Assembly (NCBI GenBank): GCA_017436245.1
Contig: JAFSDN010000095.1
Span: forward strand, 1 to 32,426
Source: Clostridia bacterium
Lineage (GTDB): Bacteria; Bacillota; Clostridia; Monoglobales; Monoglobaceae
Direction: 5' to 3'
DNA length: 32,426 nucleotides
Shown here piece by piece: positions 1 through 7,539 of the stretch. The notes below the pieces were generated by a model that saw only the letters and a program-made list of their open reading frames with translations, did no database searches and was not told the DNA's origin. Numbering within the stretch: the first letter of the stretch is position 1; every line of letters begins with the position of its first letter. The position numbers were made by a program, and so were the translations under genes.

Positions 1-47
1 TCAAAATCGGCAAACTAATCTTTTAAATTGTATGGACTTGACACAAG
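1..47. repeat. Repeat R, copy 1 (cut by window edge)
   Basis: This is the first of three copies of an intergenic repeat. Positions 5-44 are identical to 1140-1179 and 2291-2330, a 40-nt perfect core that ends in ggacttgacac. The copy runs off the left edge, so its outer half is not visible. It lies just 3' of the minus-strand orphan membrane gene. The terminal cttgacacaag nearly matches an inverted motif at 688-698 on the far side of that gene. Confidence 0.9.
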
Positions 48-82
48 TATAATATAATTAATCTCGTGTCTTTTAATCTATA

Positions 83-655
83 TTATTGAATTTTACTTTT
101 TATAAATCTGACAAGTGTAATAACAATCAGCAAAAACACCCAACAAACTGTTAAGAACAAGGCAACACAGGCAAAAAATATCGTCCCAAAATTCCCCACT
201 GCCATATATGGAACATATGATGTAAAATACCATTTATCAACTTTAAATTCTACAACATTTTCATTATATGCAGGAATAGATTCACAGCAATCAGGAGCTC
301 CTTTTGTGACTCCAACAGGAGTCCCTTCTACTACATATGTATATTTTTCAGCTAAACCTCCGCAAGAAAATTCTGCCGAATCCATGTGTTTTCTCGGCTC
401 ATCACTTTGTTCTGTAAACACAACTTCGTCTACACCAATATTAGGATATTGCTCAATATAGTTTGAAGTAATTTCCTTTCCACCGTCTATGACTTTTCCA
501 ACAATACTACCACAACCAAATATCTCATACTGAAACAAAATCCTATTTTGCGAAACAGACTTATCAAAAGTTATTCTGCCAGCCGGTCTGAACAGTATAA
601 TTAAGGTAACTATGAATATCGTTACCGGAACAATCCACATTAATTTATTTTTCAT
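83..655 (-). CDS. Hypothetical membrane-anchored protein, two TM segments
   Basis: I do not recognise a family. The 190-residue product has a hydrophobic N-terminal segment (about residues 5-22), a polar middle domain (about 25-150) and a second long hydrophobic segment (about 155-183) followed by a basic tail. This suggests two membrane anchors with the middle domain outside the cell. The middle domain holds Cys48, Cys98 and an adjacent pair Cys123-Cys124, which could form disulphides or bind metal (inference). I chose the ATG at 655 because AAAGGAG sits 8 nt upstream; the open frame extends to a TTG inside the CTTGACACGAG repeat motif, which is unlikely to be coding. The gene is flanked by repeat R on its 3' side and the inverted motif on its 5' side. 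No partner gene is adjacent. Confidence 0.7.
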   Translation of the reverse strand: MKNKLMWIVPVTIFIVTLIILFRPAGRITFDKSVSQNRILFQYEIFGCGSIVGKVIDGGKEITSNYIEQYPNIGVDEVVFTEQSDEPRKHMDSAEFSCGGLAEKYTYVVEGTPVGVTKGAPDCCESIPAYNENVVEFKVDKWYFTSYVPYMAVGNFGTIFFACVALFLTVCWVFLLIVITLVRFIKSKIQ

Positions 656-687
656 GTTCTCTACTCCTTTCGCAAAATTCGACAAAG

Positions 688-698
688 CTCGTGTCAAG
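688..698. repeat. Inverted motif ctcgtgtcaag (copy a)
   Basis: An 11-bp motif that is the reverse complement of the cttgacacgag at the end of repeat R copy 2 (1172-1182). Identical copies lie at 997-1007 and 3197-3207. On the minus strand it lies upstream of the orphan membrane gene and contains TTGACA, so it could also act as a -35 box. Confidence 0.7.
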
Positions 699-827
699 AT
701 TATTGATTTCCCTTTGCAGTATTTATTGATACAATTAACAGTTTACGAATTTTACTGCATTTATCATACATATCTGCATATTCCACTTCGGTTTTCTTTC
801 ATTGCTATTCTCCGTTTCTTAATGAAT

Positions 828-997
828 TGACAACTTTGTTGTCATGAATTGGCTACGCCATGAATTCTCACTTCGCTCCATGAATTGAATTGCCTTTAAT
901 GTGCGTAAGCACAATTCATGCACCGAAAGGTGCAATTCATGAAATCTTCGATTTCCATTCATGCCATTAGGCAATTCATTGCATTGCTTCGCAATGC
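828..997. repeat. Array of short hairpins with ATGAATT/AATTCAT spacers
   Basis: Seven short inverted repeats follow one another: TGACAAC-ttt-GTTGTCA (828-844), TGGC-tac-GCCA (850-860), GTGC-gtaa-GCAC (901-912), GCACC-gaaa-GGTGC (920-933), GAAATC-ttc-GATTTC (941-955), GCC-atta-GGC (963-972) and GCATTGC-ttc-GCAATGC (981-997). The stems differ in sequence, but the spacers are constant: tgaatt in the left half and aattcat, its inverse, in the right half. GAATTGCC (887-894) can also pair with GGCAATTC (970-977) around the middle hairpins. Stems with 3-4 nt loops at about 20-nt spacing suggest a folded RNA or single-stranded DNA element. Confidence 0.85.
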
Positions 998-1007
998 TCG
1001 TGTCAAG
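997..1007. repeat. Inverted motif ctcgtgtcaag (copy b)
   Basis: Identical to 688-698 and 3197-3207. It directly abuts the last hairpin of the array, sharing its final base, so the array and the motif may be one unit. Confidence 0.65.
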
Positions 1008-1102
1008 TCAGGAGAACAGTGAATAATAGGACCTACTAATTTCCCCTGCTTTTTTCAACTGTTTTCCCTTAAGCACTTTTCATTAAAACCCGCGAGAATA
1101 CT

Positions 1103-1182
1103 GGGTTTTCTCGCTTCCGATAGTATATGTAAATATCAAAATCGGCAAACTAATCTTTTAAATTGTATGGACTTGACACGAG
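1103..1182. repeat. Repeat R, copy 2
   Basis: This is the full-length copy, about 80 bp. Its outer part (gggttttctcgcttccgatag followed by tatatgtaaat) matches copy 3 with a few changes. Its inner 40 nt (1140-1179) are identical to copies 1 and 3. CCGAT at about 1116-1120 can pair with ATCGG at 1141-1145, giving a weak AT-rich hairpin. It lies 3' of the minus-strand DUF1016 gene and ends in cttgacacgag. Confidence 0.9.
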
Positions 1183-1210
1183 TACCATCTGCCATCTTCT
1201 CTTTATCAAG

Positions 1211-2218
1211 TTAATTTTTAATTCTCTTTTGAATGTCCTCAACCGACGGCAACTGTTTTTCATATTCTTCAGGCAAACTGCTTGTTATTTTATACTCGCT
1301 GATACCTATAGGTTTTGACATGTCACGAAGCGAATATTCAGCAACTAAATCGTTTTTGCTTTTACACAAAAGCAAACCAATGGATGGATTATCCGTATCC
1401 TTTTTCAAAATGCCATCGACTGCAGATAAATAAAAGTTGAGCTGCCCTGCGTATTCAGGCTTAAAGTCTCCGGTTTTTAGTTCTATTACAACATAAGAAC
1501 GAAGATTTAAATTATAAAACAGTAAATCTATATAAAAATCATCGCCACCTACATTTAAGTGATATTGATTCCCTAAGAATGCAAAGCCTGTGCCAAGTTC
1601 TAATAATAGTGCAGTAATATCCTTTACCAATGCCTGTTCAATGTCTTTTTCCAACATATCCTCTTTAAAGGGAATAAAATCAAAGATATATGGGTCTTTC
1701 ATTGTTTGAATTGCCAGTTCGCTTTGAGTAGCAGGTAATCTATTTTCGAAGTTAGATATTTTCTCAGCTATAGCTTGTCTTTCATAAAGACCGCTTTCTA
1801 TTTGATGTGTCAAAACGCTATGAGACCAACCATTTTCAATTGTCTTTTCAATATACCATTTTCGTTTTTCATGTGTCTTAACTTTATCCATAATCAAGCA
1901 ATTATGCGACCACGGAATTTGTGCAGACACTGTCTGCACAAATTCTTTATCAGTATATTCAGCCGCAAATTTAGCCATATATTTAAGGTTTCTCACTGAA
2001 TAACCTTTTGAATTGGGATATTCAAGTTTAATATCCTTTGCAAGATTTTCAATAAATTTGTTACCCCAAGATTTATTCTCGTTGATAATTGAGCCAATAT
2101 TATAATAAAGCATTGTAAGCTCACTGTTAACGGAAATTGTCGCCCGAAATCGTGCACTTTCAATCTCGCTTTTTATCGTTTCAATTATGGACAAGTATTT
2201 GTTATCATTTATGAGCAT
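1211..2218 (-). CDS. DUF1016 (YhcG-type) PD-(D/E)XK nuclease domain protein
   Basis: The 335-residue protein has the usual two-part layout of this family: an N-terminal DUF1016_N region (about 1-160), predicted DNA-binding, and a C-terminal PD-(D/E)XK nuclease domain (about 190-330). Candidate catalytic residues are Asp231 in the DFYIDLLFYN segment and Glu246/Lys248 in VIELKTG, followed by a conserved Gln in AGQLNFY. Family members often sit in defence islands or next to type I restriction systems; the exact role is unsettled. Here the gene stands alone between repeat R copies 2 and 3, with no restriction or modification partner in view. No clear Shine-Dalgarno precedes the ATG at 2218; GAGGTG lies about 7 nt upstream. 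Confidence 0.88.
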   Translation of the reverse strand: MLINDNKYLSIIETIKSEIESARFRATISVNSELTMLYYNIGSIINENKSWGNKFIENLAKDIKLEYPNSKGYSVRNLKYMAKFAAEYTDKEFVQTVSAQIPWSHNCLIMDKVKTHEKRKWYIEKTIENGWSHSVLTHQIESGLYERQAIAEKISNFENRLPATQSELAIQTMKDPYIFDFIPFKEDMLEKDIEQALVKDITALLLELGTGFAFLGNQYHLNVGGDDFYIDLLFYNLNLRSYVVIELKTGDFKPEYAGQLNFYLSAVDGILKKDTDNPSIGLLLCKSKNDLVAEYSLRDMSKPIGISEYKITSSLPEEYEKQLPSVEDIQKRIKN

Positions 2219-2251
2219 AATCTTACACCTCGATTATTTATATTCTTTTTT

Positions 2252-2330
2252 GGGATTTCTCTACTTCTGATAGTATATGTAAATATTATAAATCGGCAAA
2301 CTAATCTTTTAAATTGTATGGACTTGACAC
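2252..2330. repeat. Repeat R, copy 3
   Basis: About 79 bp, nearly identical to copy 2 in its outer part (gggatttctctacttctgatag) and identical over the 40-nt core 2291-2330. The terminal cttgacac is followed by aaat rather than gag, so the last bases differ. It lies between the DUF1016 gene and the 3' end of the hydrolase gene. Confidence 0.9.
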
Positions 2331-2369
2331 AAATAAACACAACAATTCTGTCCCCTGTGTTTTTAAGCG

Positions 2370-3125
2370 TCAACCAGTAACTTTTACCTTTCTTACACCT
2401 TTATATTGTGATATGATCCAATAAAAAGCCGTTTCCATATCAATTTCATGACCACCATCAAAAATATCAAGAAATATTCGCGCATTTGGATGTCTTAACA
2501 TTATTTCTTCATATAATTCCAAGCTATGCGATACCGGAACGACAGGATCAAATTTACCGTGAAAAATTTTTAGGTTAGATTTTGCAATGTTCTCTACATA
2601 AGATAAAGGAGACCTTTTTTTCATTTCGTCAGTATTGTCACTGCAACATGCCAAAACATGCTCACAATAATTCTTGTTTTGCTTTGTCCATTTTTCAAGG
2701 TCAGTAATCGGCACAAATGCCCCAATTGCCTTAAAATACTCAGGGCAAAATCCTGCCATAAGAAGAGACATATGTCCTCCCCCACTCAAACCCAATAAAA
2801 ATATATTTTCACTATCTACATTCTCGTTAGCTATAACATAATTAATCGCATCTTTTATATCTTGCTTTGCGTAATTCGAACCACAAGCCTGAGTGCAAAT
2901 AGGATTTGTTTTGAGGTTATCTCCCCTAAATTCAGGCAACAACAAATTAAAATCATATTTTTGAGCATAAGGCAACATATTATTGATTTGATTAAATCTG
3001 TCGTGACTCCATGTATGAAGACCAACTAACAGTGGACGTTTTTCGTTGGTCTCTGATTTATAAAATAATGATGGTTGTATTGTTGAATCCAAAGTTGATT
3101 TTACCAAAATTTCCCTTTGTTCCAT
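2370..3125 (-). CDS. Alpha/beta hydrolase, prolyl oligopeptidase/esterase-like
   Basis: The 251-residue protein has an alpha/beta-hydrolase fold with a visible catalytic triad: Ser114 in the nucleophile elbow GLSGG, Asp193 in HGKFDPVVP, and His226 in FDGGHE. The oxyanion strand is LLVGLHTWSHD (about 32-42). It most resembles dienelactone hydrolase or S9-type peptidase/esterase domains; the substrate cannot be read from the sequence. There is no signal peptide, so it should act in the cytoplasm. The start ATG at 3125 has GAGGA about 7 nt upstream. The gene is the last of the repeat-bounded left segment and has no functional neighbour that hints at a substrate. Confidence 0.82.
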   Translation of the reverse strand: MEQREILVKSTLDSTIQPSLFYKSETNEKRPLLVGLHTWSHDRFNQINNMLPYAQKYDFNLLLPEFRGDNLKTNPICTQACGSNYAKQDIKDAINYVIANENVDSENIFLLGLSGGGHMSLLMAGFCPEYFKAIGAFVPITDLEKWTKQNKNYCEHVLACCSDNTDEMKKRSPLSYVENIAKSNLKIFHGKFDPVVPVSHSLELYEEIMLRHPNARIFLDIFDGGHEIDMETAFYWIISQYKGVRKVKVTG

Positions 3126-3196
3126 TTATTATTCCTCTTTTCTTCGTATTTTAAACATCTTTCCGTATTTTTTGACACAATTCGACACATTTCTTA

Positions 3197-3207
3197 CTCG
3201 TGTCAAG
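3197..3207. repeat. Inverted motif ctcgtgtcaag (copy c), right edge of the left segment
   Basis: Identical to the copies at 688-698 and 997-1007. On the minus strand it reads CTTGACACGAG upstream of the hydrolase gene. It is followed by TGTCGAATTGTGTCAA, so TTGACAC and GTGTCAA form an inverted pair. It is the last trace of the repeat family before ordinary chromosomal genes begin at 3218. Confidence 0.65.
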
Positions 3208-3217
3208 ACCGGATAAA

Positions 3218-4090
3218 TTATTTACTCCATCTTCCGGAATAGCCGCACGGAAGAACCAAATCATGCTTTGTCACAGGCAGTCCCACTTCATCAACGGCAA
3301 CCATACCGCCAAATTTCTTTTGAAGTGTCATTTTGTAAATATTTTCAAGAACACCACCCGAAAGTCCCGTTGTATATGAATTAATAAGGAAAAACAAAGG
3401 CTCGTCCGACAACACGCCCATACAGAGCTTCACAAGGTCAAAAAGCTCGTCCTCTATCTTCCACACCTCGCCCGACGGGCCTCTGCCATAGGATGGTGGG
3501 TCCATAATAACCGCATCGTATTTTCTTCCGCGTCTTATTTCACGCTCGGTAAACTTTTTTACATCATCAACAATATATCTGATTGGACGGTTTTCAAGCC
3601 CTGACAAAACCGCATTCTCCTTTGCCCACGAAACCATTCCCTTTGATGCATCAACATGACAAACCAAAGCTCCGGCTGCCGCCGCCGCCATGGTTGCACC
3701 TCCGGTATATGCAAAAAGATTCAGAACATTAACGTCCCTTCTGCCCGATTTCTTTATTATTTCCGAAAACCAGTCCCAGTTTGTTGCCTGTTCGGGGAAA
3801 AGTCCCGTATGCTTGAAACCCATCATTTTGATTCCAAAGGTCAGCTCACGGTAGCTTACCGTCCAGCTTTCGGGCAAGCCCTTGCGGCTTTCCCAGTGAC
3901 CGCCGCCGGTATTACTCCTCAAATAATGTGCATCAGCCTTTTTCCATGCATAATCATTCTTTGCTTCCTCAACATCCCACACAATCTGAGGGTCGGGACG
4001 TCTGAGAACAAAATCCCCCCAACGTTCCAGTTTTTCACCCTTGCAGGTGTCAAGAAGCTCATAATCTTTCCATTTATCCGATAAAAACAT
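3218..4090 (-). CDS. Class I SAM-dependent methyltransferase, RlmI/COG1092-like
   Basis: The 290-residue protein has the Rossmann-fold SAM-binding motifs LNLFAYTGG (about 123-131) and a following acidic strand end CHVDASKG, plus the catalytic motif DPPSYGRGP (about 197-205), typical of COG1092 rRNA methyltransferases (RlmI/RlmK-C type). It lacks the N-terminal PUA domain of RlmI and is therefore shorter than that protein. A DPPS motif without a paired cysteine points to a base methyltransferase, probably on 23S rRNA, but the target base is unknown. It is transcribed alone. The ATG at 4090 has GAGGA about 11 nt upstream. Confidence 0.85.
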   Translation of the reverse strand: MFLSDKWKDYELLDTCKGEKLERWGDFVLRRPDPQIVWDVEEAKNDYAWKKADAHYLRSNTGGGHWESRKGLPESWTVSYRELTFGIKMMGFKHTGLFPEQATNWDWFSEIIKKSGRRDVNVLNLFAYTGGATMAAAAAGALVCHVDASKGMVSWAKENAVLSGLENRPIRYIVDDVKKFTEREIRRGRKYDAVIMDPPSYGRGPSGEVWKIEDELFDLVKLCMGVLSDEPLFFLINSYTTGLSGGVLENIYKMTLQKKFGGMVAVDEVGLPVTKHDLVLPCGYSGRWSK

Positions 4091-4168
4091 AATTCATCTC
4101 GTCCTCAAGCATAATATTCCATTTTATTTTCATTATATTGTACCATTTTTTACTCTATAAGTCAAGAA

Positions 4169-4207
4169 GAACCACTCCAAACAACCCGATGTGTTTTGGA
4201 GCGGTTC
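4169..4207 (-). terminator. Terminator after the L,D-transpeptidase gene
   Basis: Inverted repeat GAACC-a-CTCCAAA ... TTTTGGAG-c-GGTTC just 3' of the L,D-transpeptidase stop codon (4213). On the minus strand the stem is followed by TTCTTGACTT, a weak T tract. It probably ends the ddl-to-transpeptidase transcript. Confidence 0.7.
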
Positions 4208-4212
4208 CGTAA

Positions 4213-5124
4213 TTATTCATTTGTAACATAGATACGTGTATTCAGCGGAATGTAGAATATCAGCCAATCCATATTCTCGGGACGGACACGAACACATCCG
4301 TGAGAAATCATTTTTCCGATTCTTCCGTCATAATCCGTACCGTCTTTGTTTATAAGAGTTGTATGTATTGCATAACCGTTATAGAACTTTATAATGGGGC
4401 CAACATAATAGGTGCCGTAATCCCAGATGTTTTCAAAGCGGTAATATTTGTACTGTCCCGTCACGGTGGGCGTGTCCGGTGCCCCAATTGAACAACCGAA
4501 ATACTTTATACATTCCCAGCGATTGTTTTCACGGAGGAAAACCGAAACCGTAAAATTTTCCTTTGATACCCAAATCATATAAGGTGTTTCACTTTGAATG
4601 TTACGGCTGTTCACAAGCTCCTCGGCTTTTGCCTCCCACGAATCAGCCTCAAAGAACGGATATGCCGAAACGTGTGCCGAATCTGCAATGCGAACACCGC
4701 CAAAAACATCAACATATGCATAGGTTTCAACAACAAAGCTTTCGTTCAGTCCCAGATTTGTTGAATAATAGGTTATGTATTCCACGCCCGTTGTGGGAAC
4801 AAGCACAAACCTTGTGCCAATTTCATAAGCAGGCAACTGAAACTCAACCTCAACAACCCCTGCCGATTCAATTCTGACGCATCTGTTTGCAAGCCACTCT
4901 CCCTCTTCGGTAAAGATATTGAATCTCATATCCGATGGCAAAATCTGACCATCGGGCTGCACAACATCAACAAAAAGTGTGAACTTATCGGATGTCAGCA
5001 CAGCCTCAGCTTCATCCTGAACTTCCACAGCGTCCTGTACTTCAACATCCTCTGCAGAAACTGCAATCGAGGATGTGAACATCAGAACAAAAACCAATAA
5101 CATTGAAAAAACTCTTTTTTTCAT
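4213..5124 (-). CDS. L,D-transpeptidase (YkuD family), secreted
   Basis: The 303-residue protein begins with a signal peptide (MKKR, hydrophobic core, cleavage near Ala-Glu at 24-25). It then has an acidic stretch, a middle domain of unknown function (about 45-150), and a C-terminal YkuD domain (about 180-300). The YkuD signature is intact: His254 in AIHTT, and SHGCVRV with His275 and catalytic Cys277. The enzyme forms 3-3 peptidoglycan cross-links or attaches proteins to the wall, using tetrapeptide stems. I chose the ATG at 5124 (GGGAG about 5 nt upstream, immediately before the signal peptide); in-frame ATGs at 5136 and 5145 would only extend the signal peptide. It is the last gene of a run with ddl and murI, which fits a cell-wall role. 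Confidence 0.92.
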   Translation of the reverse strand: MKKRVFSMLLVFVLMFTSSIAVSAEDVEVQDAVEVQDEAEAVLTSDKFTLFVDVVQPDGQILPSDMRFNIFTEEGEWLANRCVRIESAGVVEVEFQLPAYEIGTRFVLVPTTGVEYITYYSTNLGLNESFVVETYAYVDVFGGVRIADSAHVSAYPFFEADSWEAKAEELVNSRNIQSETPYMIWVSKENFTVSVFLRENNRWECIKYFGCSIGAPDTPTVTGQYKYYRFENIWDYGTYYVGPIIKFYNGYAIHTTLINKDGTDYDGRIGKMISHGCVRVRPENMDWLIFYIPLNTRIYVTNE

Positions 5125-5173
5125 ATGCTCTCCCATCTGCTGCAAAAACTGTTACAGCCTGATTTAGTTTTAT

Positions 5174-6013
5174 TTAACCTTTAATCAAAGCCTTCACCGC
5201 ATCAAATGCCGCACCAAGATATTCTGAGCTGTCAACAGCCTCAACCTTGCCCGCATCGCAACGTGAAGCAATTTCTGCCTTCATTGGAATTCTGCCCAAG
5301 GCATCAAGTTCAAAGCTCTTTGCAACATCGTCAAGCTTGCTTTCACCAAAAATCTGAATTTTTTCTTCACAGTTGGGACATTCAACATAGCTCATGTTTT
5401 CAACAATGCCCAAAATCGGAATATTCATCAGTTTTGCCATATTAACCGCCTTTTCAACAATCATGGAAACAAGCTCCTGAGGCGAAGTAACAACAATAAT
5501 TCCGTCAACGGGAAGCGACTGAAAAACCGTCAGGGGAACATCACCTGTTCCGGGGGGCATATCAACAAACATACAGTCAACATCCTCCCACACAACATCC
5601 GTCCAGAACTGTTTTACCGTTCCGCCGATAACAGGCCCACGCCACACAACAGGGTCGGTGTCGTTTTCAAGCAGAAGGTTGATTGACATTATTTTTGTTC
5701 CGCCACGGCTGACAGCAGGCATTATTCCATATTCCGAGCCCTCTGCCTTTGCGGTGATTCCAAACAACTTGGGAATTGAAGGTCCGGTAATATCTGCATC
5801 AAGAATTGCACTTCTGTATCCCTCTCGCTGCATTCCCGATGCCATCAGCGATGTAACAAGAGATTTGCCCACTCCGCCTTTTCCGCTGACAATTCCAATA
5901 ACCTTTTTAATATCACTCATAGAGTTTTTTGGAGCAAGAAAGCTCTGCTCCTCTTTTCTTGAGCTGCAGTTTTCACTGCAGCTTGAACAATCATGTGTAC
6001 AATTTTCGCTCAT
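5174..6013 (-). CDS. mrp: Mrp/NBP35-family P-loop ATPase, Fe-S carrier
   Basis: The 279-residue ParA/MinD-like ATPase has a deviant Walker A motif (GKGGVGKS, residues 44-51) and DMPPGTGD (151-158). Cys212-Pro-Asn-Cys215 is the CxxC that binds the bridging Fe-S cluster in the Mrp/NBP35 dimer. The N-terminus carries a further Cys set (Cys5, Cys9, Cys12, Cys16), a feature of clostridial and archaeal/eukaryotic-type members. By family it assembles or transfers 4Fe-4S clusters to apoproteins in the cytoplasm. AAAGGA precedes the ATG. It lies between the S41 protease and L,D-transpeptidase genes with short gaps, so co-transcription is likely even though the functions are unrelated. Confidence 0.93.
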   Translation of the reverse strand: MSENCTHDCSSCSENCSSRKEEQSFLAPKNSMSDIKKVIGIVSGKGGVGKSLVTSLMASGMQREGYRSAILDADITGPSIPKLFGITAKAEGSEYGIMPAVSRGGTKIMSINLLLENDTDPVVWRGPVIGGTVKQFWTDVVWEDVDCMFVDMPPGTGDVPLTVFQSLPVDGIIVVTSPQELVSMIVEKAVNMAKLMNIPILGIVENMSYVECPNCEEKIQIFGESKLDDVAKSFELDALGRIPMKAEIASRCDAGKVEAVDSSEYLGAAFDAVKALIKG

Positions 6014-6036
6014 TTTACATTTCCTTTCTTTTTTAA

Positions 6037-7485
6037 TTAAAATGAATCAATGGCAGCTTCAAGCTGGTCATCAACTTCAACCTTCATGGACTTCAGTTTT
6101 TCATAAAGATTCATCTGGGTTGAAAAATCAAGAACACCGTAAGAATAAAGATTCATTGCCTCCTGAAAAACAGCCACAGCGCCCTTGAGATTTTCGTCAT
6201 AAACATCGTTTATTTCACCAATATAAATACCCAGCATTTCAAGCATCTTCTTTGCATTTTCAACTTCACTGCCCGTATCGCCCAACCGGTACTTATTGGA
6301 ATAGGTAAACAATTCAAACTGTGACATATCAACGGGAACCTCTGAATTTTCAATAACCGTATGGGGAGTTATGCCTTTTTCGTGAATATTGTTCCCATTT
6401 GGGGTCAGATAATATGCAACCGTAAACTTCATAACACCGTTTTTTGGTGTGTCATAAACCGCCTGAACGGTTCCTTTACCAAATGATTTTGTTCCCACAG
6501 CAATTGCCGCCTCATTTTCAATCAATGCGGCTGTCAGAACCTCTGAAGCACTTGCACTCATTTCATTTATAAGAACAATAATTTCGTACTCTTTGCCAAT
6601 ACCGGTTGATTCATACTTCATATCAAGAACATCCAGTTTGTGGTCTTCTGTTGTGATAATCTTTCCTGCAGGCAACAGCATATCCGCAATGGCAACAGCC
6701 TGACTCAGATATCCACCACCATTATCACGAAGGTCAATTATCAGATTTTTTGTACCTGCCGCATCAGCCTTTTCAAGAGCTTCTTTGAACTGTACGGCAA
6801 CATTCTCCGTGAATGAATATATGGTAATCTTTGCAATTTTTTTATCTTCTTTTTCAATCAGCTCAAAGTCCAGAGAAGGCGACATAACCTTTTCACGGAT
6901 AATTTCAAAGGGAATTGTTCCGTCAAGACCTGAACGCTGAACATCAATTATCACCTTTGTGCCTTCTTTGCCACGGATAAATTCAACAGCCTCATCAAGG
7001 GATAACCCATCAAGAGCAACCCCGTCGGCACTGCGGATAATGTCACCCGATTTAATTCCTGCCTTGTGCGCAGGCGAACCCGGAATCGGCTGTGAAACCA
7101 TAATATATCCGTCACGGTCAAGAACCGTCACACCAATTCCCACAACCTCATCATCAAGGGATTCCATAAACGCCTTTGCTTCTTCTTCATTATAATACAC
7201 CGAGTTTTCATCAACCTGTTCCAGCATAGCCTTCACCGCAACGTCATAAAGCTCGGGGTTTTCTTCAAGTACGGCTTCAATTGCCGCAAGGTATAAATTA
7301 TTTTCAACCAGATTGTTATATCTGCCAAGTAATGCAATTTGCTTTGCAATACTTTTTACATAATCTGAATATTTATATTCCTGCTCAATGGATTCCGCCG
7401 TATCCTCAGCCCACACGGTGACGCAGGAACAAGCCATAACCAAAGTCAAAATCCATGCTGTCATTATTTTTGATATACGCTTCAT
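6037..7485 (-). CDS. S41 C-terminal processing protease with PDZ and peptidoglycan-binding domains
   Basis: The 482-residue protein has an N-terminal signal peptide (about 1-26), a PDZ domain (about 110-185, with SPAHKAGIKSGDII), the S41 protease core, and a C-terminal PG_binding_1 domain (about 400-470). The catalytic Ser-Lys-Gln set is visible: Ser312 in SASASE, Lys337 and Gln341 in GKGTVQ, the same spacing as in CtpB. By family it cleaves exported proteins near the C-terminus. In Bacillus, CtpB processes SpoIVFA during sporulation. Clostridial paralogues have general envelope roles, so the substrate here is open. GAAGGAG lies about 9 nt before the ATG. The peptidoglycan-binding tail and the neighbouring L,D-transpeptidase support action at the wall. 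Confidence 0.93.
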   Translation of the reverse strand: MKRISKIMTAWILTLVMACSCVTVWAEDTAESIEQEYKYSDYVKSIAKQIALLGRYNNLVENNLYLAAIEAVLEENPELYDVAVKAMLEQVDENSVYYNEEEAKAFMESLDDEVVGIGVTVLDRDGYIMVSQPIPGSPAHKAGIKSGDIIRSADGVALDGLSLDEAVEFIRGKEGTKVIIDVQRSGLDGTIPFEIIREKVMSPSLDFELIEKEDKKIAKITIYSFTENVAVQFKEALEKADAAGTKNLIIDLRDNGGGYLSQAVAIADMLLPAGKIITTEDHKLDVLDMKYESTGIGKEYEIIVLINEMSASASEVLTAALIENEAAIAVGTKSFGKGTVQAVYDTPKNGVMKFTVAYYLTPNGNNIHEKGITPHTVIENSEVPVDMSQFELFTYSNKYRLGDTGSEVENAKKMLEMLGIYIGEINDVYDENLKGAVAVFQEAMNLYSYGVLDFSTQMNLYEKLKSMKVEVDDQLEAAIDSF

Positions 7486-7539
7486 TTTTCAATCACTCCT
7501 TCTGCTATGTTCAAAACATAATTTCAGGCTTTCCACTCC

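Larger units (their letters stand above)
699..1210. other. Gene-free region with hairpin array and repeat
   Basis: No convincing gene lies here. From left to right: AT-rich sequence without an obvious signal (699-827), an array of small hairpins (828-997), a second ctcgtgtcaag motif (997-1007), about 95 bp of unassigned sequence, and repeat R copy 2 (1103-1182). A short plus-strand open frame that reaches 830 has no ribosome binding site and was not called. Confidence 0.7.

Noticed and set aside
828..997. Hairpin array as a CRISPR or an integron attC array
   Set aside because: Spacers are constant and only 6-8 nt while stems vary, the reverse of a CRISPR. No attC core sites (GTTRRRY/RYYYAAC) are visible.
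1103..1182. Repeat R as the end of an insertion sequence
   Set aside because: No transposase frame lies next to any copy, and target-site duplications could not be seen; it is kept as an unassigned repeat.
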